NCBI GenBank assembly: GCA_014237855.1
Contig: JABACD010000022.1
Coordinates: forward strand, 1-64,000
DNA from: Planctomycetota bacterium
GTDB taxonomy: Bacteria; Planctomycetota; UBA1135; GCA-002686595
Direction of reading: 5' to 3'
DNA: 64,000 nt
Shown here in pieces: positions 45,800 through 56,300 of this stretch; positions within the stretch are counted from its first letter, which is position 1, and the number at the start of each line of letters is the position of its first letter. A program made the position numbers and the translations under genes. The notes under the pieces were generated by a model. That model had not been told where the DNA came from. It ran no database searches and saw only the letters and a program-made list of their open reading frames with translations.

Positions 45800-46899
45800 T
45801 GAGCGGCGCTCTGGACTCGAGCAGGCTGCGCCTTGGAATCGATTACTTCCCGGCTGCCACCCATGCGCCTGGAGTGGGGCGCTACGCTCGCGAGCTCACC
45901 CGGGCACTGGTGGAGCTGCAGTCAGAACATCAGCTACGCTTGCTCGATTTCGGTCGAGGTGCTCAGGTCATGTCAGAGCAGTCCCTTGGCTTGAACGAGG
46001 GAGTGCTGCGAAGGAGAGTGCCGCTGCCGGCTCGCATGCTCGGTCTCGCAGCTCGCCTTGGCTGGGGAGCGGACCGCTGGCTCGGCGGGGTTGATCTCTT
46101 TCACCACGTGCGCCTGAACGGTCCGCCCGTGTCACGAGCCCTGGAGACCCATGCCGTTTCCCAGTGGCCTGGCCCGGCTGAAGAGGAGCTCTTCCTCGAG
46201 CGTCTTGCACAGTTCGACGGGCTGTTCGTCTTCTGCGAGGAGTATCGGCGGCGGCTGCTCTCTCACGCGGATCGAATCCCGGCGCGGGTGAGCCTCTTGC
46301 CGGTCGGCGCAGATCACTGGCTACGAGACCTCGGCGGTGGTGTCGATTCGCTGGAGAAGCACTCGCCCCCGAGGGTCCTCGTGCTGGGCGCGGCCTTTGC
46401 CGATCGTCGGCACGCCTTGATCCTCGAGGCTTGTGAGCTCCTGGTTCGTGGGGGGCTGGACCTGAGACTCTTCCTTGCGGGCTCTACCAGGGTCGGTGGC
46501 CAGGAGCTGAGAGCTCGCATCGAGGGCTCGGCCATCGCCGCGAGGGTCGAGTGGCGATCACCAGCGGAGGTCGAGCTGCCCGAGCTGGTGGCCGGCTCGT
46601 CGCTGCTCGTCCACCTCTGTGATGATCCAGGTACGGCGGTGACTCCGATGGAGTCCCTGCTGCTCGGAGTCCCGGTGCTCGTCAGCGCGGTACCGGCCTT
46701 CCGTGAGGCGCTTGGTGAGGCGGCCTGCTTCTTCGAGGGGCAGAGCGCCACGGAGCTTGCGAGCTCGATCGAGGCCGCCCTGGATCACCGGCCCGCTCCG
46801 GAGCTCCTGGCTGCGTTCAGGAGACGTTACACCTGGCGAGAAAACGCGCGTTCCAGCCTGACGGCCTGGGAGGAGCTCTTCAGAAGCGCTAGCCTCTAG
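45799..46899 (+). CDS. GT4-like glycosyltransferase
   Basis: 366 residues from the GTG at 45799, which overlaps the previous TAG by one base (TAGTG); the frame is open 18 nt earlier. GT-B fold: N-terminal LRLGIDYFPAATHAPGVGRYARELTRAL, inter-domain LLPVGADHW, C-terminal RVLVLGAAF, LRLFLAGS and the nucleotide-sugar acidic region VHLCDDPGTAVTPMESLLLGVPVLVSAVPAFREALGEAACFF. Cytoplasmic transfer of a sugar to an unknown acceptor. Position after the exporter genes suggests the product it makes is linked to that system. Confidence 0.82.
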   Translation: MSGALDSSRLRLGIDYFPAATHAPGVGRYARELTRALVELQSEHQLRLLDFGRGAQVMSEQSLGLNEGVLRRRVPLPARMLGLAARLGWGADRWLGGVDLFHHVRLNGPPVSRALETHAVSQWPGPAEEELFLERLAQFDGLFVFCEEYRRRLLSHADRIPARVSLLPVGADHWLRDLGGGVDSLEKHSPPRVLVLGAAFADRRHALILEACELLVRGGLDLRLFLAGSTRVGGQELRARIEGSAIAARVEWRSPAEVELPELVAGSSLLVHLCDDPGTAVTPMESLLLGVPVLVSAVPAFREALGEAACFFEGQSATELASSIEAALDHRPAPELLAAFRRRYTWRENARSSLTAWEELFRSASL

Positions 46900-46930
46900 G
46901 CCAACTCGATACCTCCGCGACCCACAAGTC

Positions 46931-49333
46931 ATGATGCAACTGACACGCCTACGCCTGGTCCTTGGACTCTGCTGCCTTGCTGCGCCTCTAACAGCCCAGG
47001 AGGGGTATCGGCTCCCGCCGCAGGAGGTGGTCGAGATCATCGACGCTCCCTCGGCTCCATCGATAATCACGAGCCCTGACCAGGCCTGGATGATCCTCGT
47101 CGATCGTCCAACCTTGCCGGACATTGCGGAGGTCTCACGCCGCATGCTGCGGCTGGCAGGGATGCGTATCGACCCGGTAGCGCGAGCGCGCTATCGGACG
47201 AGCTACAACACAGGGCTCTCCCTGAGAGCTCTCGATGGTGGCGAGGCTGTCCGTATTCCGCTGCCTGATGGCGCGCGCCTGGACAGGGTCGGCTGGTCTC
47301 ACGATTCGAGCCACTTTCACTTCATCCTCGCGGACGAGCAGGGCAGCTCACTCCATGTGGCCTCGGTGGCAGATCCCCAGGAGCCACGCCTCCTGACCAG
47401 CCGACTCAACCTGCTGATGGGGGGGCCAAGCTGGATGCCCGATGGTCGCAGCCTGCTGTGTCAGCTGGTGCCCGAAGGTCAGGGAGCCGAGCCAGAGGAA
47501 CCAGCGGCGCCTGCAGGCCCGAACGTTCAGGAGTCTGCCGGGGACACATCTCCCCTGCGTACCTACCAGGACCTGCTCGCTAACGCTCACGACGAGGCGC
47601 TCTTCGATCACTTCGCCACCAGCCAGATCGCCCTGATCGATCTCGATGGTGAGGTCACGAAGGTCGGCAAGCCGGCCATCTTCCGAGGCGTCAGCCTGGA
47701 CGCGAGTGGTGAGTTGTTGCTGGTCACCGAGGTCAGTCGTCCTTACTCCTACCTGATGCCGTACTACAACTTCGGCCAGCGCAGCTCTGTCTGGAATCTC
47801 AAGGGCGAACTGCTAGAGCGTGTGGTCGATCTGCCCCCTGCCGAGAACGTGCCACTGGGAGGGGTGCCGCTTGGGCCGCGCTCGATCGCCTGGCATCCGA
47901 CCAGGGCTGGTACGCTCTACTGGACAGAGGCCTTGGACGGTGGTGACCCCGAACGAGAGGTCGAGCATCGAGATCGCTGGATGATTCTCGAAGCCCCTTT
48001 CGATGGAGAGCCACAGGAGTGGTTGCGGATCGAGAGCCGGGCTCGTGGCCTGGTCTTCCTTGAAGACGATTCGCTCCTCATCAGCTCCGAGTATGACCGC
48101 AAGCGACGCTGGACCCGCAGCCTGCTGCATGACCTCTCCGGCGAGGACAGCGTGCCACGCACTCTCGATGACCGTAGCGTGCGTGATCGCTATGGAGATC
48201 CAGGGGATCCGGTCATGCGAGCCGACGAACATGGCAAGGAGCTCGTGCGGCTCGACGGTGACTGGATGTATCTCATGGGAGCTGGTGCCTCCGCGGAGGG
48301 AGTACTTCCGTTCCTCGATCGCTTGAATGTCAGGAGTCTCGAGACCGAGCGGCTCTGGCGCTGCAAGCCCGGCGCCTACGAGCGTGCCACGGAGGTCATG
48401 GAGCCTGTTGCGGGTGAACCGCTCGTCTTTCTCACCCGTCACGAGACGCCGGAGTCGCCCTCCAACGTGCACCTTCGCCGGGTCGGTGCTGCAGGCTCAG
48501 TAGCCCTCACGGCCTTCGGCGATCCCACCCCTCAGTTGAGGGGCGTGCACAAGGAGGTTGTCACCTACGAGCGTGCCGATGGGGTTCCGCTCTCGGCAAC
48601 TCTCTACCTCCCGGCTGACTACCAGGAGGGCACGCGTCTACCCCTGCTGGTTTGGGCCTATCCTCGGGAGTACTCCGACCCCAAGGTGGCTGGCCAGGTC
48701 TCTGTCAGCCCCTCGCGCTTCACGAGAGTCGCGGGACTCTCACACCTGATGCTGCTGACCCAGGGCTACGCGGTTCTGGATGGCGCGACCATGCCGATCG
48801 TTGGCGATCCGAAGACCATGAACGACACCTTCGTGGAGCAGATCGTCGGCGCAGCTCAGGCTGCCATTGACTTCGCCGTGGAGCGGGGCGTTGCTGATCG
48901 CGAGCGAGTGGTGGTCGGTGGGCACAGCTACGGCGCCTTCATGACGGCCAACCTGCTTGCGCACTGTGACCTCTTCGTGGCGGGTGTTGCTCGAAGCGGT
49001 GCCTACAACCGTTCGCTTACACCATTTGGTTTTCAGTCGGAACGGCGGACCTTCTGGGAAGCACCAGAGATCTACTTCGCCGTCTCACCGTTCATGCACG
49101 CTGACAAGATCAACGAGCCGCTGCTGTTGATTCACGGCGAGATCGACAACAACTCCGGCACCTTTCCCATCCAGTCCCAGCGTCTCTTCCAGGCGATCAA
49201 GGGCAATGGCGGAACGGCAAGGCTGGTGATGCTGCCCGCCGAGAGCCATGGCTATCGAGCCCGGGAGTCAGTCTTGCAGGTGCACGCGGAGACCATCGAC
49301 TGGTTTGCACGCTTTGCAGGCGATCCGCGCTAG
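46931..49333 (+). CDS. S9 family prolyl-oligopeptidase-like serine peptidase, secreted
   Basis: 800 residues, signal peptide to about residue 22. An N-terminal seven-bladed propeller region is followed by an alpha/beta-hydrolase domain with nucleophile Ser666 (GGHSYGAF), acid Asp in HGEIDNNSGTFP and His in PAESHGYRARE. The YRLPPQEVVEIIDAP opening is typical of the planctomycete/Bacteroidetes branch near dipeptidyl aminopeptidases. Degrades peptides in the periplasm or outside. It begins 31 nt after the glycosyltransferase, possibly in the same transcript. Confidence 0.92.
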   Translation: MMQLTRLRLVLGLCCLAAPLTAQEGYRLPPQEVVEIIDAPSAPSIITSPDQAWMILVDRPTLPDIAEVSRRMLRLAGMRIDPVARARYRTSYNTGLSLRALDGGEAVRIPLPDGARLDRVGWSHDSSHFHFILADEQGSSLHVASVADPQEPRLLTSRLNLLMGGPSWMPDGRSLLCQLVPEGQGAEPEEPAAPAGPNVQESAGDTSPLRTYQDLLANAHDEALFDHFATSQIALIDLDGEVTKVGKPAIFRGVSLDASGELLLVTEVSRPYSYLMPYYNFGQRSSVWNLKGELLERVVDLPPAENVPLGGVPLGPRSIAWHPTRAGTLYWTEALDGGDPEREVEHRDRWMILEAPFDGEPQEWLRIESRARGLVFLEDDSLLISSEYDRKRRWTRSLLHDLSGEDSVPRTLDDRSVRDRYGDPGDPVMRADEHGKELVRLDGDWMYLMGAGASAEGVLPFLDRLNVRSLETERLWRCKPGAYERATEVMEPVAGEPLVFLTRHETPESPSNVHLRRVGAAGSVALTAFGDPTPQLRGVHKEVVTYERADGVPLSATLYLPADYQEGTRLPLLVWAYPREYSDPKVAGQVSVSPSRFTRVAGLSHLMLLTQGYAVLDGATMPIVGDPKTMNDTFVEQIVGAAQAAIDFAVERGVADRERVVVGGHSYGAFMTANLLAHCDLFVAGVARSGAYNRSLTPFGFQSERRTFWEAPEIYFAVSPFMHADKINEPLLLIHGEIDNNSGTFPIQSQRLFQAIKGNGGTARLVMLPAESHGYRARESVLQVHAETIDWFARFAGDPR

Positions 49334-49354
49334 GGGCTCGCTCCGCGGGGAGGT

Positions 49355-51760
49355 CTAGCGCCCCCCCGTGGACCCGCTCGGAGTGGAACGTCCCGACTCG
49401 GCGATCTCTGGCGAGCTCGGGAGGCCCAGCAGTCTCTTGGCTTCGGCCAGCAAGAACTCCGTGTCGGTGAAGGGGGTGTAGCTGACATCCTGCCAGCGGA
49501 CGCGGCCCTCGCCATCGATCAGGAAGGTCCCGTGGAGTGGCATGTCCTCGAAGTCGTCGTAGCACCGATAGGCGCGAAAGACCTCGTGCTCGGGATCGGA
49601 GAGGATCGGGAAGGGATAGTCCTCGACTCCGGCCAGCGCCAGCTCCTCGACGGACTGATTACCGATCGTGACGATGTCGATGCCGGCATCCTCGAACTGC
49701 CCGGTGGCGGGCTCGAAGGCATTCAGCTGCTCCACGCAGTGCACGCAGCCGAAGCCCAGGAAGAGAATCAGCAAGGTTGGCTTGCCCGCGCAATCGGCCA
49801 GGCCAAGTTGCTCTCCAGCCGAGTCTGGACAGCTCCAGTCGGGCGCATCGGTTGGCGACCAGCGGGCTGGCCCGAGGCTGTCCAGGTCAATGCGCTCACC
49901 TATGTCCTCGGGATAGGCAAACTCGATCCGCCAGTCGTCCGGGAGCTCTGCTAGTTCGACCAGGGGTCCAAGCCTCTGGAAGACCGGGGCATCGAGATCG
50001 AATCGCGCGGAGAGCTTTCGGAGCTCGCTGAAGGCGGCCAGGGCCTCGTCGATCTTCTCGGCCTGATAGAGAACGTGAGCGTGGTTGGCGAGTCCGTAAG
50101 CTCGTCCCTCCTTCTTGGCTTCTTCGGCGATTTCCAGGGCCTTCTCCGGATCGCCAAGCTGCAGGTAGAGACGCGAGAGGAGGAGCTCGTGGTTGCCGGC
50201 TTCGGCCAGCTCCTCCAGGTCCTCGATGGTGACCTCGGGGGAGAGCACCCGCGAGAGGACCTCGAGGCTCAGAACCAGGCGCCGGATCTCCTTGAGCTGG
50301 GCCTTGTGCTTCTGAAGAGCTGCGGTCATCTCCTCGATCACGTCCTCGTCCTTCTCGTCTCGTTCCAGTGCCTCGCGCTCAGCCTCTTCCAGGCTCTCGA
50401 CACGTGCCGCTCGTTCTGCAGCCAGGACCTCTTGGAGCAGGTCAAGCTGCTCTTGCGCCTCCTTGGGGCGCTCGAGGAAGAGGTGGGCCTTGCCGAGCAG
50501 GTAGTGGCGGAAGGCCTGGTCGGCTCGATCCTCAGAGGGCTCCAGGTACATGGTCGTGCTGAGGGCGATCAGCTCCTCCCAGAGCTCGAAGAGTTCGAGG
50601 GTCTCGAAGAGTCGCTTGCGGCCCCACCACGAGCTGCTCCGTGACTCGTCCGGCATGTTCCAGAGTGGGTGCCGGGGAAGCTCGATCATGTTCTTGGCGA
50701 GACTGATCGAGTCTCGAACCCGACCAACCTTGTTCTGACTGCGGATCAGCCACTCGTTGTTGTGGGCGAAGTTGTGGATCTGATCGGGTAGCACGCGATC
50801 ACGCATCATGTGCGCGTGGTCCACACGAGCAGAGGCCTCCTGCTGCCAGGCCGCGTCCGAGTAGCGATGCAAGCGGTCGAAGATGTGGCCGCCCATGTGC
50901 CACATGTGTGCCACGGTGGGCCACGTCGGCCCACTACGCACGGCGGAGTCGACCGCATACTCGGCGTTCTCCTCCTGATCCCAGAGATGAATGCGGTAGT
51001 GATGAGCTGGGTGCTGGGGCTGGGCGGCAAAGACCTGCTCGAGAAGAGCCTGGTTGGCCTGGCGGCTTCCCAGGGTCAGGCCATGTCGATTGGCCAGCCA
51101 GATCTGGTTGACCAGCAGGGCCTTGGCCTCGATGTCCTCTGGGTTGCGGAAGATGATCCCGTCGAGATCCCTGAGCAGCTCCCTGTAGCGCTCCTTGTCC
51201 TTCTTGGGCTTGGGTTCGAAGGCCGGCTTCTCTTCTGACTCCTCATTCTCGTCCTCCTCACTCTCTTCTGCATCGGCCTCGTCCTCGAGCTCCTCCTCGA
51301 GAGGCTGATCAACGCCGTAGAAGCGGGCGAAGGCATCGATGTAGTCCTGCTCTCGTGCGCTGACATCCTCGCGACGCAGCCAGGCCTCGCGTGCGAAGCC
51401 TGCTGCCCGCTCCTCGTTCTCGAGGTTGGCGAGGCTCATGCCCCAGTAGGCCATGGCGCACGCGGGGTCCAGGGCGGCAACCTGACGGAAGGAGCGCTCG
51501 GCCTCGAAGTACCAGAAGCCGTGGAGCTGTCCAACGCCCTGATCGAACATGGCCTGGTTGGAATCGACGGAGGTGGTCACCGGGAAGTGAACGCTGCCGT
51601 TGTTCTCCATCAAGTAGGCCGCCTGGCGCGGACCCTCATTGAAGATCTCGCCGTGGCCGGAGTGGCCCTCGAGAGGCTTGCTCGCTTCGTCCTGGAGCGG
51701 TGCAGCCAGCGGACGTGGGAGAGAGGGTGCTAGTAGTAGGGCTAGAGTCGTGAGGATCAA
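49355..51760 (-). CDS. TPR protein with C-terminal thioredoxin/redoxin domain
   Basis: 801 residues, signal peptide to about residue 19. Most of the protein is helical with TPR-like repeats (AERSFRQVAALDPACAMAYWGMSLANLE, QLGDPEKALEIAEEAKKEG, HVLYQAEKIDEALAAFSELRK) and two very acidic or coiled stretches (about 155-185 and 455-500). The last 170 residues are a TlpA/AhpC-like thioredoxin fold with intact active site GFGCVHC, cis-Pro region YPFPILSDPE and HGTFLIDGEGRVRWQDV. An extracytoplasmic thiol-disulfide protein with a protein-interaction scaffold; partner unknown. Convergent with the S9 peptidase. Confidence 0.87.
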   Translation of the reverse strand: MILTTLALLLAPSLPRPLAAPLQDEASKPLEGHSGHGEIFNEGPRQAAYLMENNGSVHFPVTTSVDSNQAMFDQGVGQLHGFWYFEAERSFRQVAALDPACAMAYWGMSLANLENEERAAGFAREAWLRREDVSAREQDYIDAFARFYGVDQPLEEELEDEADAEESEEDENEESEEKPAFEPKPKKDKERYRELLRDLDGIIFRNPEDIEAKALLVNQIWLANRHGLTLGSRQANQALLEQVFAAQPQHPAHHYRIHLWDQEENAEYAVDSAVRSGPTWPTVAHMWHMGGHIFDRLHRYSDAAWQQEASARVDHAHMMRDRVLPDQIHNFAHNNEWLIRSQNKVGRVRDSISLAKNMIELPRHPLWNMPDESRSSSWWGRKRLFETLELFELWEELIALSTTMYLEPSEDRADQAFRHYLLGKAHLFLERPKEAQEQLDLLQEVLAAERAARVESLEEAEREALERDEKDEDVIEEMTAALQKHKAQLKEIRRLVLSLEVLSRVLSPEVTIEDLEELAEAGNHELLLSRLYLQLGDPEKALEIAEEAKKEGRAYGLANHAHVLYQAEKIDEALAAFSELRKLSARFDLDAPVFQRLGPLVELAELPDDWRIEFAYPEDIGERIDLDSLGPARWSPTDAPDWSCPDSAGEQLGLADCAGKPTLLILFLGFGCVHCVEQLNAFEPATGQFEDAGIDIVTIGNQSVEELALAGVEDYPFPILSDPEHEVFRAYRCYDDFEDMPLHGTFLIDGEGRVRWQDVSYTPFTDTEFLLAEAKRLLGLPSSPEIAESGRSTPSGSTGGR

Positions 51761-52152
51761 GTCGAGCTCCTGGGGCCTGGGGACGGACCAGCCTACCAGT
51801 CTACTGGCGATTCAAGATCTGGAGCCGGAGAAGTCATCCGCCCACGCTTGGTCTGCGTCAGTTCCTTGTGAGCACGCGAAGATCGGGGCCTGCTACTGGT
51901 GGGCTTGCCCAGCCAGGTGCCGTTCGTCCCGTCGGTGGTTCTGTCCCGGGCATCCTCCGGCAGGAGGACGCCTCTCGTGTCTGGTACCTGCGCGAGGGCT
52001 GCTTGAGCCTGGGGCTCGAGTAGCAGATCCACGAGCTTCAGGCCGGTGACTCCATCGCCCTTCCTTCAGGGATCGGGGTCGAACTCCAATCCTGTTCGAA
52101 GGACCTCTTGCTGATGGACTCCGTCTGCAAGGCCTGATTGCAGGGAGACCTC
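51761..52152. other. Gap with decayed coding fragment
   Basis: 392 bp between two minus-strand genes. On the minus strand about 51,793-52,063 reads DGVTGLKLVDLLLEPQAQAALAQ and onwards, and in another frame just upstream TPIPEGRAMESPA, separated by a stop. Otherwise nothing was found. Confidence 0.4.
51793..52140 (-). pseudogene. Possible remnant of an ABC solute-binding protein gene
   Basis: The stretch GLKLVDLLLEPQAQAALAQ resembles the C-terminal (K)LVDFLLSPEAQ segment of family 1/FbpA-type solute-binding proteins. Upstream an in-frame TGA and loss of frame remove the rest, and no signal peptide or complete domain remains. The match is one motif only, so chance or an unrelated small protein of 79 residues (51,793-52,032) is possible. 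Confidence 0.25.
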
Positions 52153-53235
52153 TCAGGAGACGTGCTCGCCCTCGACCGGGTAGTCGAGCTCTTGCCAGCG
52201 CAAGATGCCGCCGCTGAGATTCTTGGGACCATGGGCGACTCCCAGTCGCTCGAGAGTGCGAGCAGCTGTCATGGAGCGAACGCCCGAGCGGCAGCTGATG
52301 GTGAGTGGTTGCGTGGCTCGAAGGTCCTCGAGGGCAAAGCCCAGCTCGGAGAGTGGGATGCTCCTGGTCAGGGGGATGTGGCCCTGCTGGAACTCCCAGG
52401 GTTCGCGCACGTCGACCCAGGAAGAGCTCGCGACGAGCTCTTCCAGTACCTCGATGGCCTCTTCGGGTGACACCTCGGCGATCGAGTCGGCTGCGGGCCC
52501 GCCAGTTGGAGACGCGCAGCAGGCTGCGACGTTCGGAGGTGACTCGGGGAGATCAGGGTCACGCTCCAGATTGCAGGCCAGGGCAGCGTCCACCGCGGGG
52601 GTGTTGCCCTGGCCCTCTGTGGCGCCAAGAGCCTTCGCGTACTGACTGCCGCTCTCATGCTTCAGTGATTCATTGAGCTGACGCTCCCTTCCGATCGTGC
52701 TGAAGAGCAGGTCATCGTAGTTGTGACCGGGAAAGACCAGGGTCTGATCTGGAAGCGCCATCAATCTCTCCGTGACCGAATCGAACAGGAGCGCAGGGTC
52801 GCTGCCGCGGAAGTCGGCGCGTGCCAGACCCCCGATGAAGAGACTGTCGCCCGTGAGTACCAGCCCGTGACCAAAGATCGCAATCGAGTCGGGTGTGTGT
52901 CCGGGAACCTCGAGAACCTCGAACTCGAGTTCACCTACCTGGACATGATCCCCGCCTGCGAGCGCACGCTTGGAGCGCTGGCACTCGGTGTCCCCGGACA
53001 TCCAGAGCTCGACCCCCTCGCCGAGATAGCGAGAGGAGGCCGAGAGATGGTCGGCGTGGGTGTGCGTGTCGAGTGTCGCCAGCAGTTCAAATCCGTAGGA
53101 ATCGATCAGGCCGGCATAGACTGACTCCTGGCCGACCTTGGGGTCGACGAGCAGGCAGCGCCTGGTCGTGGGGCAGCCGAGGAGGTAGGAGTTGCAGCCC
53201 GAAGAGGCGACGGTCTTGACGATGGGGTGGGGCAT
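52153..53235 (-). CDS. MBL-fold persulfide dioxygenase fused to rhodanese
   Basis: 360 residues from the ATG at 53235; the frame is open to 53334 but MPHPIVKTV is the natural family start. N-terminal metallo-beta-lactamase fold with metal motif THTHADH (residues 57-63), VPGHTPDS, TGDSLFIGG and FPGHNYDD, as in ETHE1-type persulfide dioxygenases, which oxidise glutathione persulfide to sulfite. C-terminal rhodanese domain with active site ISCRSGVRS and VDVREPWEF. Such fusions couple dioxygenation with sulfur transfer and detoxify sulfide in the cytoplasm. A middle linker holds a NLERDPDLPESPP insert of unknown role. Single gene by context. Confidence 0.9.
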   Translation of the reverse strand: MPHPIVKTVASSGCNSYLLGCPTTRRCLLVDPKVGQESVYAGLIDSYGFELLATLDTHTHADHLSASSRYLGEGVELWMSGDTECQRSKRALAGGDHVQVGELEFEVLEVPGHTPDSIAIFGHGLVLTGDSLFIGGLARADFRGSDPALLFDSVTERLMALPDQTLVFPGHNYDDLLFSTIGRERQLNESLKHESGSQYAKALGATEGQGNTPAVDAALACNLERDPDLPESPPNVAACCASPTGGPAADSIAEVSPEEAIEVLEELVASSSWVDVREPWEFQQGHIPLTRSIPLSELGFALEDLRATQPLTISCRSGVRSMTAARTLERLGVAHGPKNLSGGILRWQELDYPVEGEHVS

Positions 53236-53391
53236 GGTGTTCGGTCGAGGCTCAGGGGGCTGGCGGATGCCGAGCATAAGGCCTGAGGAGGGCAGAGCCC
53301 AGGGGGGCCGCGGGATCACGTCTTCCCTCACCATGTTGTACCGATAGAATCATCGAGGTCCGGAACGTTCCTTCCACACCCTCCTTGTTCA

Positions 53392-56300
53392 TTGTTCAAA
53401 CTAGCTGCCAGAACCATCTCCCTTGTCCTTGCTACAGGGGCCCTCGCCATCGGGGGCGCCTCGACGAGTGACTTTCAGCGCTTGCAGCTCTCGGACACCT
53501 TCTACGGGGAGGGTGCCAGCTTCGGGGACATCGACGGCGATGGAGCTCAGGACGTGGTCTCGGGGCCCTTCTGGTATGCCGGCCCGGAATTCGAGCAGCG
53601 GCACCTGATTCACGAGCCGGTCGAGTCGGATCCACTGGGGTACTCGGACGACTTCTTTGTCTGGGTGTTGGACGTCGACGGGGACGGCCGCAATGACGTG
53701 TTCAAGGTCGGGTTTCCGGGCAAGGCTGCCGTCTGGTACCAGAACCCCGGAGTCATCGAAGAGCCCTGGCCCATGCACGTGGCCTTCAGAGGAGTGGACA
53801 ACGAGTCTCCCACGCTGGCAGACATTGATCAGGATGGACGCCCGGAACTCGTGTGCAATCACGGAGGTAGCTTCGGATATGCGAGTGCAGACTGGGACTC
53901 GCCGCAGGAATCATGGACCTTCCGAGCGATCTCTCCAAAGCTCGGCAAGGGACGCTTCACCCACGGTCTGGGCGTGGGGGACGTGAATGGCGATGGCCGG
54001 GTTGACCTGGTCGAGGCCGATGGATGGTGGGAGCAGCCGGAGTCCCTGGAAGGAGCGCCACTCTGGACGAACCATCCTCACAGCTTCAGCGTTCGTGGCG
54101 GCGGCGCCCAGATGTATGTCTACGACATCGACGGAGATGACGATGCCGATGTGCTGACCAGCCTGTTCGCCCATGGCTGGGGACTCTCCTGGTTCGAGCA
54201 GCGCGGGGTCAGTGAGGATGGTGAGCCGCTCTTCATTGAGCACTCGATCATGGATCGAGAGCGTGAGGCGAATCCCTGGGGCGTGCGATTCTCATCCCTC
54301 CATGCGCTCGATATCGCTGACATGGATGGTGATGGCTTGCAGGACCTGGTCACGGGCAAGCGACACTGGTCGCACGGCCCCGACGGCGACCCCAAGCCCT
54401 CTGGTCCCTCTGTGCTGTACTGGTTTCGACTCGAACGTACGGAGGATGGTGCGCGCTTCGTGCCCCACCTCATCGACGATGACTCTGGAGTCGGCACGCA
54501 GGTCGTGGTTGGTGACATTGATGGCAACGGGCGACCGGACGTGATCGTGGGGAACAAGCAGGGCACCTTCCTGCACCTGCAGGGCGATGCAGGAGCCTCG
54601 ATCGAGGTGCCTCCGCTGTATGTGCCCACGCCAGCGACCCCAGGCGTGAACGAGCGTGAGGGCGTGCGGCCGAAGGACTCGGAGGGGCGCGAGCTGAACC
54701 TGGGTTTCGAGAGCGGGGATCTGACGGATTGGACTGCCGTGGGAGATGCCTTTGAAGGCCAGCCGGTGCGAGGCGACAGCACGGCTCGCCGGGGCCTCGA
54801 GAGCAGCGATCACGTGGGGGAGTTCTGGATTGGCGGCTACGAGATCCATGGCGATGGGCGTGTCGGTGAGCTGCTGTCAGCTGACTTCGAGGTGAGCCAC
54901 CCCTGGGCCTCTTTTCTGGTTGCGGGTGGAAGTTCGAGTGCCACGCGCGTCGAGGTTGTCAGCTCCCAACAGCGGGTGCTCTTCAGCTCGCCCGGCCCGA
55001 ACTACGAGCCGCTGCGAGTGGCAGTGGTCGATCTACGAGAGCACCAGGGTGAGCGGATCCACCTGCGGGTGATCGACGAGGAGCTGGGGGGCTGGGGTCA
55101 CGTGAACTTCGATGACTTCCTCTTCCACGAGGCGGAGCCCGTGGTGGATCCCGCTCGGAGGATGATCCAGGCGGACCAGACGGAATTCAGCGGACTTGCT
55201 CCCGAAGAGGCGGCGAGAGCCATGACAGTGCCAGAGGGATTTCACGTCGACCTGATTGCCGCTGAACCCGACCTGCATCAACCCATCGCTCTGGCCATCG
55301 ATGGTCAGGGCCGGCTGTGGGTTGCGGAGGCCTACAGCTATCCCCGCCGAGTCCCCGATGAGGAGGCCCGGGACCGGATCCTGGTCTTCGAGGATCTGGA
55401 TCATGACGGCAGCTTCGAGACCCGCACGGTGTTCACGGAGGGGTTGAACCTGATCAGCGGTCTGGAGGTCGGTCTGGGAGGCGTGTGGGTTGGAGCGGCG
55501 CCGTACCTGATGTTCATTCCCGACAGGGATGATGACCTCGTGCCTGACGGCGAGCCGGAGATCCGCCTGGACGGCTGGGAGTGGCAGGACACCCACGAGA
55601 CCCTCAATGCCCTTACCTTTGGACCTGATGGATGGCTGTATGGCTGCCACGGTGTCTTCACCCACTCACGCGTGGGAGTGCCCGGTACCCCGGACGAGGA
55701 GCGTACCCCCATCAACTGCGGGGTGTGGCGCTACCACCCAGAGCGTCATGAGTTCGAGGTCTTTGCCTTTGGAACGAGCAACCCCTGGGGCTTGGACTTC
55801 GACGAGATGGGCCAGGCCTTCATCACCGCATGTGTCATTCCCCACCTGTTCCATGTGGTTCAAGGAGCTCGCTACATTCGCCAGGCAGGCTCACACTTCG
55901 ACTCGCATGCCTACCACGAGATCGACACCATTGCAGATCATCTGCACTGGCAGGGAGACACCCCCTGGGAAGGAACCCACTTCTCTGGATCGGTCGGTGG
56001 AGGGCACGCTCACTGTGGTGCGATGATCTACCTGGGAGATAGCTTTCCCGAGGAGTATCGGGGGCGCATCTTCATGAACAACGTGCACGGTAATCGGATC
56101 AACGCCGATTCACTTGAGCGCCGAGGTTCGGGATTCGTCGGCCGTCACGAGGCGGACCTGCTGCTGGCCAACGACAGCTGGTTCCGTGGTATCAACATGA
56201 AGTATGGACCTGATGGAGCGGTCTACTTCATCGACTGGTCGGACGAGCAAGCCTGCCACTCGAACGACGTGGATGCCTGGACGCGCAGCAATGGACGGAT

